Origin: an uncultured Propionibacteriaceae bacterium
Lineage (GTDB): Bacteria > Actinomycetota > Actinomycetes > Propionibacteriales > Propionibacteriaceae
Reading direction: 5' to 3'
Assembly (NCBI GenBank): GCA_938012815.1
Contig: CALLVV010000018.1
Span: 1-12,584, forward strand
DNA: 12,584 bases
The first letter of the stretch is position 1. Every line of letters begins with the position of its first letter. Made by a program: the position numbers and the translations under genes. This document shows positions 1-6,641 of the stretch, piece by piece. The notes beneath the pieces are model-generated. The model was not told the origin of the DNA. It ran no database searches and saw only the letters and a list, made by a program, of their open reading frames with translations.

Positions 1-82
1 ACCCCGACCGTGCTGGCGCCCTGCCCCACCAACCACAACAAACACGGCTGCTGACGCGCGCCGCATCCGGTCGGTGGAGCTT
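1..82. other. Left edge, no gene assigned
   Basis: Plus-strand frame 1 is open from the window edge to a TGA at 52-54 (17 codons, ending HNKHGC) and could be the 3' end of a gene converging on the minus-strand gene at 83. On the minus strand an ATG at 66-64 opens a frame that runs off the edge (22 codons, starting MRRASAAVF) but has no visible Shine-Dalgarno. Neither reading is long enough to support a call. This edge matters because the gene at 83-1444 looks like one piece of a multidomain enzyme, and its partner could lie just outside. Confidence 0.2.
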
Positions 83-1444
83 CTACGACTCGGACGCGAG
101 CCTGTCGAACGAGACGGGGACCTCGGTGTCGTCCTCCCGGATCTCCTCAGCCGCCCTGGCCTCGAGTTTCCTCGTGCGGCGGGCGGTCAAGTGCTCGAGG
201 TGTTGCCTGTGGTGCTCGGTCACGAGCTCCCGGCAGCCCCCGCGGTCGTCCAGGGCCTTCAGGACCTCGTCGAAGCGAAGGAACATCAGGTCCTCCGAGG
301 CCGAGACCTGGTTGCGGTCCTGCAGGCGTTTCGCGACCTCGTCGAAGGCCTGGTGGAAGACGGGGATGATCTCCAGCAGCAGGAAGATCGTCCCGACCGC
401 CCCGGTCATCAACTTGCGGGTCGTCGCGGCGTTCCGTTTCCAGCGGGCGCGTTTCCTGAAGGGCAGTTTCCGTGCCACCTGTTTCGCGGCGTCCTCGTCG
501 GTGAGCAGCTCGTCCAGGCCCTCGATGGGTTCGCTGCTGAGGAGGGCAACCAGCAGCCGGAACGGGAGCTGTGAACGGGGCGAGAACGACCAGTCAATCG
601 CCTCGGGGGCGACGGGAAGGTCTGCCAGGAGGGCGTCCACCCGTGACTCGATCCGGTGGCCCTTCGGCAGGCCACGCAGCTTCTTGAAAATGGTGTCCTC
701 GATGTCCCGCGAGGCGTTGGCCGTCAGGAAGGCGGAGTCCGGGAGTGAAACCACGAACGCCTGCAGGCCCACCTTCTGGGTGTCCGCGCTCAGCATCCGG
801 AACTGCTCGAACAACGGCGACAGGGGGTTCTTCCGGTCGGTCAACAGCAGCTGGAGAAAGTAGGCCGCGACGTTCTCGGCCAGTTCGTCGTCGGCGTCGG
901 GCTGTTTCTTGAGCAGGCGAGCGGTCCGCCAGTACATCCAGACCAGCCCGAGACCGTAGTACGTCGCGCCGTCGTGCAGGCATGCCCGGAACAGATCGAC
1001 GATCCCTTCGAGCAGGTGCGCCAGATCCTTGTCGTTCAGGGTGCCGGCCTGCGTGGTGCGGCGCTGGAGGTGGTCGAGCCGGGCCCGGAAACTTCGTTCC
1101 TCCCGTCGCCACCGGGCCGGGTCGTGTCGTAGAACCTTGAACAGCAACCGAGGGACACGATGGATGGCACTCGGTTTGAGACGGAAGGACGAGCTCTCGT
1201 CAGCTTTCTTCGCGGGAGCCTCCTTCACGACCATCGGGTCCGCGTTGGGATTGGTCCTGGCGTTCAGGTTGGACATCAGGTCGGCCGGGTTCAGGTCGAT
1301 GTCGATGCCCGCCGAGGCAACCAGACCGGTGATGACCTCGATGATGGTGGTGACGGCGAACTCATCCAGCGGATACATCACCCAGTCGTCGTCCTGGCCA
1401 AGAAGGAGACTTCTCGGATCCAGCGACCCCTTGGGGTTCGTCAT
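83..1444 (-). CDS. Stand-alone homologue of the middle domain of PEP-synthase/Rph-like enzymes (hypothetical)
   Basis: A 453-aa protein, probably cytosolic, with no signal peptide; one hydrophobic stretch near 349-361 is too short to call a membrane span. No catalytic motif is recognised. By eye it aligns in order with residues about 320-680 of the 794-aa enzyme encoded at 3387-5771. YPLD at 24-27 matches YPLD at 324-327 there; RHDPARW (106-112) matches WRDPRGW (388-394); TLNDKDLAHLLE (135-146) matches TLPGADIADALVE; FLRFDEVL (388-395) matches LLGFDELL (645-652). It therefore looks like the middle, substrate-binding-like region alone, with no ATP-grasp domain before it and no phosphohistidine domain after it. 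The charged tail (about 420-453) is extra. The ATG at 1444 is the first start in frame; a GGGAGGAG Shine-Dalgarno lies unusually far upstream (14 nt gap). The coding frame is certain; the homology is inferred from reading, and the function is unknown. It could be a decoy, regulator or split-enzyme subunit. Confidence 0.8.
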   Translation of the reverse strand: MTNPKGSLDPRSLLLGQDDDWVMYPLDEFAVTTIIEVITGLVASAGIDIDLNPADLMSNLNARTNPNADPMVVKEAPAKKADESSSFRLKPSAIHRVPRLLFKVLRHDPARWRREERSFRARLDHLQRRTTQAGTLNDKDLAHLLEGIVDLFRACLHDGATYYGLGLVWMYWRTARLLKKQPDADDELAENVAAYFLQLLLTDRKNPLSPLFEQFRMLSADTQKVGLQAFVVSLPDSAFLTANASRDIEDTIFKKLRGLPKGHRIESRVDALLADLPVAPEAIDWSFSPRSQLPFRLLVALLSSEPIEGLDELLTDEDAAKQVARKLPFRKRARWKRNAATTRKLMTGAVGTIFLLLEIIPVFHQAFDEVAKRLQDRNQVSASEDLMFLRFDEVLKALDDRGGCRELVTEHHRQHLEHLTARRTRKLEARAAEEIREDDTEVPVSFDRLASES

Positions 1445-1480
1445 GGCGTTGATGATTGCTCCTCCCAGCTATCCGTTACC

Positions 1481-1508
1481 ACCCCCCATTAACCCCCCAT
1501 TGTGTCAA
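1481..1508 (-). promoter_or_regulatory. Possible promoter and G-tract direct repeat of the divergent gene
   Basis: Read on the minus strand, a perfect -35 hexamer TTGACA (1508-1503) is followed at once by two copies of AATGGGGGGT, 11 bp apart (1501-1492 and 1490-1481 on the plus-strand numbering). No acceptable -10 hexamer occurs at 16-18 bp spacing, because that position falls in the G-tract. An 11-bp period puts both copies on one face of the helix, as expected for a protein-binding site. Whether this is the working promoter of the gene starting at 1444 is an inference. Confidence 0.35.
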
Positions 1509-1596
1509 ATCTACGGGGTCCGCTTGTCTTCTGGGCGATTGCTTGCGCTGTAGCGCTGGCGTTTGTCGGGAGAGCTGGCGCCACCCATCCCGGCTT

Positions 1597-1627
1597 CTGA
1601 CCGTGGTCAGATATTGACCACGGTCAG
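1597..1627. promoter_or_regulatory. Double palindromic operator, likely for the adjacent TetR repressor
   Basis: A perfect 13-bp inverted repeat: CTGACCGTGGTCA (1597-1609) and TGACCACGGTCAG (1615-1627), separated by GATAT. Each arm is itself a palindrome, TGACC-NN-GGTCA, at 1598-1609 and 1615-1626, with centres 17 bp apart. The right-hand unit covers the -35 box of the tetR promoter. Two dyads at this spacing before an autoregulated tetR gene are typical of TetR operators bound by two dimers. It may also control the divergent gene at 83-1444. The symmetry is seen directly; TetR binding is inferred. Confidence 0.8.
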
Positions 1628-1642
1628 GTTCTGGTCTAGCGT
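1614..1642 (+). promoter_or_regulatory. Leaderless promoter of the tetR-MFS-phosphotransferase operon
   Basis: A -35 TTGACC (1614-1619), a 17-bp spacer and a -10 TAGCGT (1637-1642, fitting TANNNT) stand 6 bp before the tetR ATG at 1649. The transcript would start at or next to the A of the ATG, giving a leaderless mRNA. There is no Shine-Dalgarno before the ATG, which agrees. The operator overlaps the -35, so a bound repressor would block RNA polymerase. Confidence 0.7.
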
Positions 1643-1648
1643 GGACCC

Positions 1649-2224
1649 ATGAGCGATCGAGTGAGCCGCAGGCGCGCCAGGACCCGGGAGAGGATCTTCA
1701 CCGAGGCCATGCGCCTGTTCGCCGAGCGGGGGTTCGACGCCGTCACCGTCGCCGACATCACCGAGGCCGCAGACATCGGCAAGGGCACCTTCTTCACGCA
1801 CTTCCCCAGCAAACGCGACGTCTTCCGGTACCTGGGGGAGCAGGTGGTCCGGGTCGTCCTCGACGCGGATGTGGGCGACGGCACCGCCGAGGAACGTCTC
1901 CGGCGGATGCTCGCCGCCGCCGCCGACTGGCTGGAGGCCCATCCCGAACCGGCCCGGCAGATGGTCAGGGCGCGGTCCTTCAACCTTTCCCTCGACCTCG
2001 GTTCGGAGAACCAGAAACGCTTCAACGCGGCCGTCGCGGACATCCTCGCCGCGGGACGCAGCAGCGGTGAACTGCGCGACGACGTGCCCCTCACCGATGC
2101 GGTCCTGGCCGTGCAGTGCAGCTACTACATGTGCGTGCTGATGTGGGCCACACACCCCGTCGGGGAGTCCCTGCGCGACCGTTTCGCAACCTCCCTCGAC
2201 ATTCTCCTGAACGGGCTGAAGTGA
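1649..2224 (+). CDS. TetR/AcrR-family transcriptional repressor
   Basis: A 191-aa protein of normal TetR length. The N-terminal DNA-binding domain covers residues about 9-58, with the helix-turn-helix in VTVADITEAADIGKGTFFTHF (about 32-52), the family signature ending in the usual TFFxHFPSKRDVF. The remaining all-helical part is the ligand-binding and dimerisation domain; its ligand cannot be read from sequence. The ATG at 1649 is chosen because the promoter spacing predicts a leaderless start exactly there. The gene ends in a GTGA overlap with the downstream MFS gene. First in an operon with an exporter and a phosphotransferase-like enzyme, it probably represses all three, and itself, until a toxic compound binds. 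Confidence 0.9.
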   Translation: MSDRVSRRRARTRERIFTEAMRLFAERGFDAVTVADITEAADIGKGTFFTHFPSKRDVFRYLGEQVVRVVLDADVGDGTAEERLRRMLAAAADWLEAHPEPARQMVRARSFNLSLDLGSENQKRFNAAVADILAAGRSSGELRDDVPLTDAVLAVQCSYYMCVLMWATHPVGESLRDRFATSLDILLNGLK

Positions 2225-3390
2225 CCCACCCCACGACGAGCCGCCGTGCCCTGCTGACCGCTGTGGGGGCGGGCATGGCGGTCTCCGCCATGATGCAGAC
2301 CCTCCTGGGCAACGCGACCCCCCGGATCGTCGACGAACTGGCCGCTCCGGAGCTGTACGGCTGGGTCGCCGGCAGCTACCTCGTGTGCTCCACCCTCCTG
2401 CTGCCACTGTTCTCCCAGTACACCGACCGCCTGGGAACCCGCCGCGTCCTGGTGGCGGGGCACGCCTGCTTCCTGACCGGCACCCTGCTGATGTCCTGGG
2501 CGCCCACCATGCCGTTGCTGCTGGCGGCCAGGGCCGTCCAGGGCGTCGGCGCGGCCGCCATCACTCCCGCAGTGCTCGCCGCCCTGGGGCTGAGCCTCGA
2601 CGCATTCTCCCGCGCCCGCGCGCTCTCCCGGCTGGCGATCATCCAGCTGGTCGCGAACCTGATCGGCCCGCCGCTGGGCGGCTGGTTCACCGACGGGCCC
2701 GGGTGGCGGCTCGGGGTGCTGACCGGGGTGCCGCTGTCGCTGGTCGCGCTGCTCGCGGCCCGGAGCTTCCCCACCGCCACCCCACCCGGGGGCTGGTGGC
2801 GCATCACGGTGCGCGAATCGTCACCGCGCGGCGCCGGCCCCGGGGCACTGGTGTGGCTCGCGGCCCTGTCAGGGGTGGTCTCGATCGGCGCGATCACCTA
2901 CGCGCCGCTGGCCCTGCAGACCCTCCACGGCGTCGACGCCACCACCACCGGCTGGTTCCTCATTCCCATGCTCCTCGGAATCGGGGCGGGAACGTTCGCC
3001 TCCGGGAAGCTCGCCCCGAGCGGGTGGGCGCGTCCCCTCGGCTGGGTCCTGGGGTTTTCCGGTGCGGCCCTGGCGGCCTTCCCCCAGCTCGTCGTCTTCC
3101 TGGTGGGTATCACCCTGCTGGGGGTGGGGGTCGGCCTGGTGCTGCCCCTGCTGCTCCTCGACGCGCAGGCAACCGCGTCCGAGGAGCGCATGGCGCGGGC
3201 CAGCGGAATGGTGCAGTTCGGCCGCAACGCCGGTGCGGCCGCCGGGATCCCCGCCCTGAGCCTGTGGATCATCTCCGGACTCGCTGCGGGCCCCGCCCTG
3301 ACCGGTCTGTTCGCCACACTGGCCGTCCTCGCCGCCTTCGGGCTGGTGGTGTGGCTCACGCAGGGCGGCGTGAAGGAGAAGACATCATGA
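2221..3390 (+). CDS. MFS multidrug-type efflux transporter
   Basis: A 389-aa hydrophobic protein consistent with 12 membrane helices. Motif A lies at about 65-77 (SQYTDRLGTRRVL, the loop between helices 2 and 3). The conserved motif-B arginine is at 104 (AARAVQGVGAA, helix 4). A motif-C-like antiporter stretch is at 147-156 (LIGPPLGGWF, helix 5), typical of drug:proton antiporters. The sequence resembles DHA-type exporters, although the length argues for 12 rather than 14 helices. The start is the GTG at 2221, overlapping the tetR stop as GTGA. A longer upstream in-frame ATG at 2116 would lie inside tetR and adds a non-membrane, arginine-rich stretch, so it was rejected. No separate Shine-Dalgarno is evident, so translation is probably coupled to tetR. 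It likely exports the compound sensed by the repressor; the substrate is unknown. Confidence 0.9.
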   Translation: MTHPTTSRRALLTAVGAGMAVSAMMQTLLGNATPRIVDELAAPELYGWVAGSYLVCSTLLLPLFSQYTDRLGTRRVLVAGHACFLTGTLLMSWAPTMPLLLAARAVQGVGAAAITPAVLAALGLSLDAFSRARALSRLAIIQLVANLIGPPLGGWFTDGPGWRLGVLTGVPLSLVALLAARSFPTATPPGGWWRITVRESSPRGAGPGALVWLAALSGVVSIGAITYAPLALQTLHGVDATTTGWFLIPMLLGIGAGTFASGKLAPSGWARPLGWVLGFSGAALAAFPQLVVFLVGITLLGVGVGLVLPLLLLDAQATASEERMARASGMVQFGRNAGAAAGIPALSLWIISGLAAGPALTGLFATLAVLAAFGLVVWLTQGGVKEKTS

Positions 3391-5771
3391 TCATCGGACT
3401 TGACCGGGTGCGCGCCACCGACATCCCCCTGGCAGGCGGCAAGGGAGCCAACCTCGGGGAACTGATCGCGGCGGGCCTTCCCGTCCCCGGCGGGTTCTGC
3501 GTCACCGCCGAGGCCTACCGGACCGCGATGACCCCGCTTCGGGAGGAGATCGCCGGACTGCTGGAGGCCGGGAACCACGACCGGCTGCGGGAACTCGTCG
3601 CCGCCGCCCCGCTGCCCGACGGGCTGGCCGACCGGATCCGTGCCGCCGCGGGCGACCTCGACGGGCCGGTTGCGGTGCGGTCCTCGGCCACCGCCGAGGA
3701 CCTCCCGGACGCGTCCTTCGCGGGTCAGCAGGAAACCTATCTGGGGGTGACCGGCGGGGATGCCGTCGTCGAGGCGGTGCGCCGCTGCTGGGTGTCGCTG
3801 TGGAGCGACCGGGCCATCGCCTACCGCGACGAGCAGGGATTCGCCCACGACGACGTCGCCCTGGCGGTCGTGGTGCAACGCATGATCCCGGCCGACGCCG
3901 CGGGTGTTGCGTTCACCCTCGACCCGGTCACCGGGCGCAGGCGAGTGGTGATCGAATCCGCCTGGGGACTCGGCGAGGTCGTCGTCTCGGGTGCGGTCAC
4001 TCCCGACTCCTTCGCCGTCGAACGCGGCCGCATCGTCGAACGGAGCACCGGCGACAAACGCATCCGCATCGACATGACCGCCACCGGCGAGACCACCACC
4101 ACCGAACTCCCCGGCGAACAACGCGGCCGAGCATCCCTCGCGGACCGCGACGTGGTCGCGGTGGCGCGGCTCGCCGAGCAGGTCGAGCGCCACTACGGCC
4201 GGCCGATGGACATCGAATGGGCCCTGGCCTGCGGGAAACCGTGGCTGCTCCAGGCCCGGCCCATCACCACCGCGGCCCCGGCGGGGCCGGATCGACGGGT
4301 GGGGCGGACAAGTCGCTTCATCCGCAACGACATCATCGAGCACTTTCCGTCGCCGTATCCTCTCGACCTGATGGTGACCCGGATCCTGGTGCGCTGCCTC
4401 GACGCCACCACCGGGTTCGCCGGGCTCCGGATGCGGCCCATCGACGGGCTCGTCGAGATGGATGCCGACGGCGCCGTCACCATCGGCCATCCCCGGATCT
4501 CGTGGTGGCGGCTGCCCACCGGGATCGTCCGGATCGCCCGAACCCCGTGGCGCGACCCGCGCGGCTGGGATACCGACACCGGCGCCAGGGTGCGACGGTT
4601 CACGGCCCGGCTGCGCGACCTGCCCGTCGCGACGCTGCCCGGCGCGGACATCGCCGACGCCCTGGTGGAGGCGTCCGGCCAGGTCGAGGCCATGGTGACC
4701 TCCCGTTTCGTTGAATACCTCGGCTTCCACGTCCTGCGCGGGGCCCGGCTTCGCGTCCTGCTGCGCCTGGCAAGGGTGAAAACCCGACCGGAGGACCTCC
4801 TCGGCGACCTCGACTACGCCACCGTCGTCGTCGACCGGGAACTTGGCCGGCTCGTCGCATCCATCCCCGAACCGGTGCGACAGCTGCTGGCGCAGGACCC
4901 CATCGACGTCGACGCCGTCACACAGCAGGACCCCGAGTGGTGGGGGAGGGCCGAGGACTTCCTCGCGAGGCACGGGGCCCGCACCACCCGCATGTACCAG
5001 CCGTTCTCCAGCCGCTCGTGGCGCGACGACCTCCCCGCCTTCCTCGGGACGGTCGCGATGATGGCGCACACCGAGCGGCGCGAACCGGCCACCGCGCGCC
5101 CCCACGCCGACCTGATGGCCGAGGCCACCGGCCGGCTGCCCCGGTTCCTGCGCCGCCGGTTCCGGCGTCTCGTCGACGACTACCGCGCTGGTCACGTCAC
5201 GCGGGAGGCCGGGGTCGTGGACTTCGAGGAGCTGGGGGAGCAGATGCGCCGCCTGGCCCTCGAAGCGGGCCGCCGGATGACAGCGGCCGGGCTGCTGGCC
5301 GAACCGGGGGAGGTGGCGCTGCTCGGTTTCGACGAGCTGCTGGACTGGCTGCGTGGCGCATCGGTGGATGTCGCGGGGATCGCTGAGCGCCGCCGCCGCG
5401 CCCGGCCCCGCGCCCTGGCGGCGTGGCAACCGGAACACGATCCCGTGAAACCGGGAAGTGGCATGACCGGAGTGGCGGCCAGCCCCGGGGTCATCTCGGG
5501 GCCGGTGCGGGTCATAGCCGGCCCGGCCGAGTTCACACGCCTGCGGCCCGGCGACGTCCTGGTCTGCCAGGCCACGGACCCCGCCTGGACCCCGCTGTTC
5601 GCCTCCGCCTCAGCGGTGGTCGCGGAAACCGGGGGGCTGCTGTCGCACGCCGCCATCGTCGCCCGCGAATACGGCATCCCCGCGGTGCTCGGGGTCCTTG
5701 AGGCCACCACCCGCCTCCACGACGGCCAGGTCGTCACGGTCGACGGAGGGACGGGACGGGTGCGGGAATAG
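3387..5771 (+). CDS. ATP-grasp/phosphohistidine dikinase-like enzyme (rifampin phosphotransferase / PEP synthase family)
   Basis: A 794-aa cytosolic protein. The N-terminal ATP-grasp (PPDK_N) domain covers about 1-297: GGKGANLGE (17-25), RSSATAEDLPDASFAGQQ (98-115), DPVTG (179-183), WGLGE (193-197), DIEW (275-278) and QARPI (289-293). A mostly helical middle region (about 310-680) carries YPLD (324-327) and LLGFDELL (645-652). The C-terminal swivelling PEP-utilisers domain (about 690-794) carries TGGLLSHAAIVARE with the catalytic His754. The PEP/pyruvate TIM barrel of true PEP synthase and PPDK is absent. ATP-grasp, middle domain and His domain is the layout of rifampin phosphotransferase (Rph), which moves the beta-phosphate of ATP onto the drug through the histidine; the protein is slightly shorter than typical Rph (about 870 aa). 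The ATG at 3387 overlaps the MFS stop as ATGA and has AAGGAG 8 nt upstream. Co-transcription with tetR and an exporter favours detoxification. The acceptor substrate is not readable; a metabolic or secondary-metabolite role remains possible. Confidence 0.88.
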   Translation: MIIGLDRVRATDIPLAGGKGANLGELIAAGLPVPGGFCVTAEAYRTAMTPLREEIAGLLEAGNHDRLRELVAAAPLPDGLADRIRAAAGDLDGPVAVRSSATAEDLPDASFAGQQETYLGVTGGDAVVEAVRRCWVSLWSDRAIAYRDEQGFAHDDVALAVVVQRMIPADAAGVAFTLDPVTGRRRVVIESAWGLGEVVVSGAVTPDSFAVERGRIVERSTGDKRIRIDMTATGETTTTELPGEQRGRASLADRDVVAVARLAEQVERHYGRPMDIEWALACGKPWLLQARPITTAAPAGPDRRVGRTSRFIRNDIIEHFPSPYPLDLMVTRILVRCLDATTGFAGLRMRPIDGLVEMDADGAVTIGHPRISWWRLPTGIVRIARTPWRDPRGWDTDTGARVRRFTARLRDLPVATLPGADIADALVEASGQVEAMVTSRFVEYLGFHVLRGARLRVLLRLARVKTRPEDLLGDLDYATVVVDRELGRLVASIPEPVRQLLAQDPIDVDAVTQQDPEWWGRAEDFLARHGARTTRMYQPFSSRSWRDDLPAFLGTVAMMAHTERREPATARPHADLMAEATGRLPRFLRRRFRRLVDDYRAGHVTREAGVVDFEELGEQMRRLALEAGRRMTAAGLLAEPGEVALLGFDELLDWLRGASVDVAGIAERRRRARPRALAAWQPEHDPVKPGSGMTGVAASPGVISGPVRVIAGPAEFTRLRPGDVLVCQATDPAWTPLFASASAVVAETGGLLSHAAIVAREYGIPAVLGVLEATTRLHDGQVVTVDGGTGRVRE

Positions 5772-5854
5772 TGACGACGGTGCTGGACTTTCAGGGCTGA
5801 TCAACCCCGATCCCGCCGGTTTCCCCAACCCCGGGCGTCACGACACCCCAGCGG

Positions 5855-5886
5855 TCAGGCCGGGTCTGCCCAGGACCGGGGCCTGA
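5855..5886 (+). terminator. Hairpin after the operon, possible terminator
   Basis: TCAGGCC (5855-5861) pairs with GGCCTGA (5880-5886), and inside it GGTC (5863-5866) pairs with GACC (5874-5877) around a 7-nt loop. It begins 83 nt after the stop of the phosphotransferase-like gene. No T-run follows, as is common for actinobacterial terminators, so this is a candidate only. Confidence 0.4.
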
Positions 5887-5902
5887 TCCCGGACGTCCAC
5901 CA

Positions 5903-5936
5903 GCCGGGTCCCGATTCCGTGGAAGCGGGACCCGGC
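5903..5936. repeat. Strong GC-rich inverted repeat before the YbaK-type gene
   Basis: GCCGGGTCCCG (5903-5913) is perfectly repeated in inverse orientation at 5926-5936. The stem continues after one mismatch with TTCC/GGAA (5915-5918, 5921-5924), leaving almost no loop. It lies 17 bp before the -10 box of the next gene and overlaps where the -35 would be. It could be a second terminator for the upstream operon or an operator for the downstream gene. Confidence 0.45.
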
Positions 5937-5952
5937 CTCGTCCGTGGCGCCG

Positions 5953-5958
5953 TAGACT
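5953..5958 (+). promoter_or_regulatory. -10 box of a leaderless promoter
   Basis: TAGACT (TANNNT consensus) ends 6 bp before the ATG at 5965. This is the same geometry as the tetR promoter and implies a leaderless mRNA. No Shine-Dalgarno precedes the ATG. No good -35 is present; the inverted repeat at 5903-5936 occupies that position. Confidence 0.5.
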
Positions 5959-5964
5959 CGTCCC

Positions 5965-6441
5965 ATGGACGACACCCCAGCGCTCAGGAGGCTCCGGGAG
6001 CTCGGGGTCGCGCACACCGTGGTCCGGCACGGACCCGTCAGGTCGGTCGCGGAGGCGGCGGCGGTGCGTGGTATCGAGGTGCGCGACCTGGTCAAGACCA
6101 TCGTCGTGCGGCGTGGTCTCGACGACCACGTCTTCGTCCTGGTGCCGGGGGACCGCGAGTTCTCCTGGCCGAAGCTGCGGGCCCTGCTCGGGGTCTCCCG
6201 CCTGTCGATGCCCGACGCCGACGAGGCGAAACGGGTCACCGGATATGAACGGGGCACCATCACACCCTTCGGTTCCACCCATCCCTGGCCGGTGTTCGCC
6301 GATTCCTCCATCGTCGGCCGGTCCATCTCCATGGGAGGCGGGGCCCACGGGGTGGGGGTGAAACTCCAGGCCGACGACGCGATCGCGGCCCTCGACGCCA
6401 CGGTCGCCGACCTGACCGCTCCGTCTTCCCACGCCGGCTGA
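5965..6441 (+). CDS. YbaK/ProX-type aminoacyl-tRNA deacylase
   Basis: A 158-aa protein consisting of one YbaK/aminoacyl-tRNA editing domain. Family features in order are HxVVRHGPVRSVAEAA (about 17-32), LVKTIVV with the conserved lysine at 44, FVLVPGDREFSWPKL (57-71), the GYERGTITPFG loop (93-103), DSSI (113-116) and the terminal strand around SMGGGAHGVGVKL (122-134). Members hydrolyse mischarged tRNAs in trans, for example Cys-tRNA(Pro) by YbaK or Ala-tRNA(Pro) by ProX; which substrate applies here cannot be told from sequence. The start is the ATG at 5965, fixed by the leaderless -10 box. It is apparently monocistronic: hairpins lie upstream and the next gene converges from the right. Confidence 0.9.
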   Translation: MDDTPALRRLRELGVAHTVVRHGPVRSVAEAAAVRGIEVRDLVKTIVVRRGLDDHVFVLVPGDREFSWPKLRALLGVSRLSMPDADEAKRVTGYERGTITPFGSTHPWPVFADSSIVGRSISMGGGAHGVGVKLQADDAIAALDATVADLTAPSSHAG

Positions 6442-6447
6442 GCCGGC
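6433..6447 (+). terminator. Inverted repeat around the stop codon
   Basis: GCCGGC (6433-6438), then the stop TGA (6439-6441), then GCCGGC (6442-6447): a perfect 6-bp stem with the stop codon as loop. It may weaken read-through or mark mRNA 3' processing. It is short and has no T-run, so evidence for termination is weak. Confidence 0.25.
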
Positions 6448-6457
6448 CAGATCCATC

Positions 6458-6536
6458 GAGGCTTAATTCATGGCCCTCCCCAAGTGTGCGCTGACCAGGA
6501 GTTTTCCGACCGGCACACCGTCTGTGAATAAGCCTC
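6458..6536. repeat. 79-bp inverted-repeat element, adjacent to the next repeat
   Basis: GAGGCTTAATTCA (6458-6470) is matched in inverse by TGAATAAGCCTC (6525-6536), with one extra A in the left arm. Inside, GTGTGC (6484-6489) pairs with GCACAC (6513-6518). Its right end directly abuts the element at 6537. It is lower in GC than the neighbouring genes. It could be a decayed insertion end, a small MITE-like element or a bidirectional terminator between the convergent genes. Confidence 0.4.
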
Positions 6537-6625
6537 ATCGTTATGTTACGTGGAAAACTTTTGGTCATATCGTGAAAGGTTTTGTGCCGTACACGGCACA
6601 AAACCTTTCCGAATGACATAACGAT
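6537..6625. repeat. 89-bp MITE-like repeat, copy 1 (complete)
   Basis: It is bounded by 10-bp inverted ends ATCGTTATGT (6537-6546) and ACATAACGAT (6616-6625). The core is a perfect 17-bp hairpin, GAAAGGTTTTGTGCCGT (6574-6590) against 6593-6609, with only AC between the arms. The part 6553-6624 is repeated at 7646-7717 in the same orientation. It ends 16 bp after the stop of the minus-strand protease gene and lies between two convergent genes, so it could also act as a two-way terminator. Confidence 0.65.
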
Positions 6626-6641
6626 TCCGTGGGGTGATTCT

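Noticed and set aside
1541..1557. GCGCT-GT-AGCGC inverted repeat as an operator or rifamycin-associated element
   Set aside because: A 5-bp dyad is easily found by chance in GC-rich DNA, and I cannot confirm a match to any known element from memory.
2385..3386. A 334-residue in-frame extension before the ATP-grasp protein
   Set aside because: It overlaps the MFS gene in another frame and reads as Arg/Pro-rich nonsense. The ATG at 3387 with its Shine-Dalgarno and the family's usual N-terminus decide the start.
2898..5438. An 846-codon open frame on the minus strand
   Set aside because: It is a by-product of high GC opposite the MFS and phosphotransferase genes. The translation is low-complexity Gly/Pro/Arg/Asp with no motif.
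3387..5771. True PEP synthase or pyruvate phosphate dikinase
   Set aside because: The C-terminal PEP/pyruvate-binding TIM-barrel domain is missing, and the order of domains ends with the His domain as in Rph-like enzymes.
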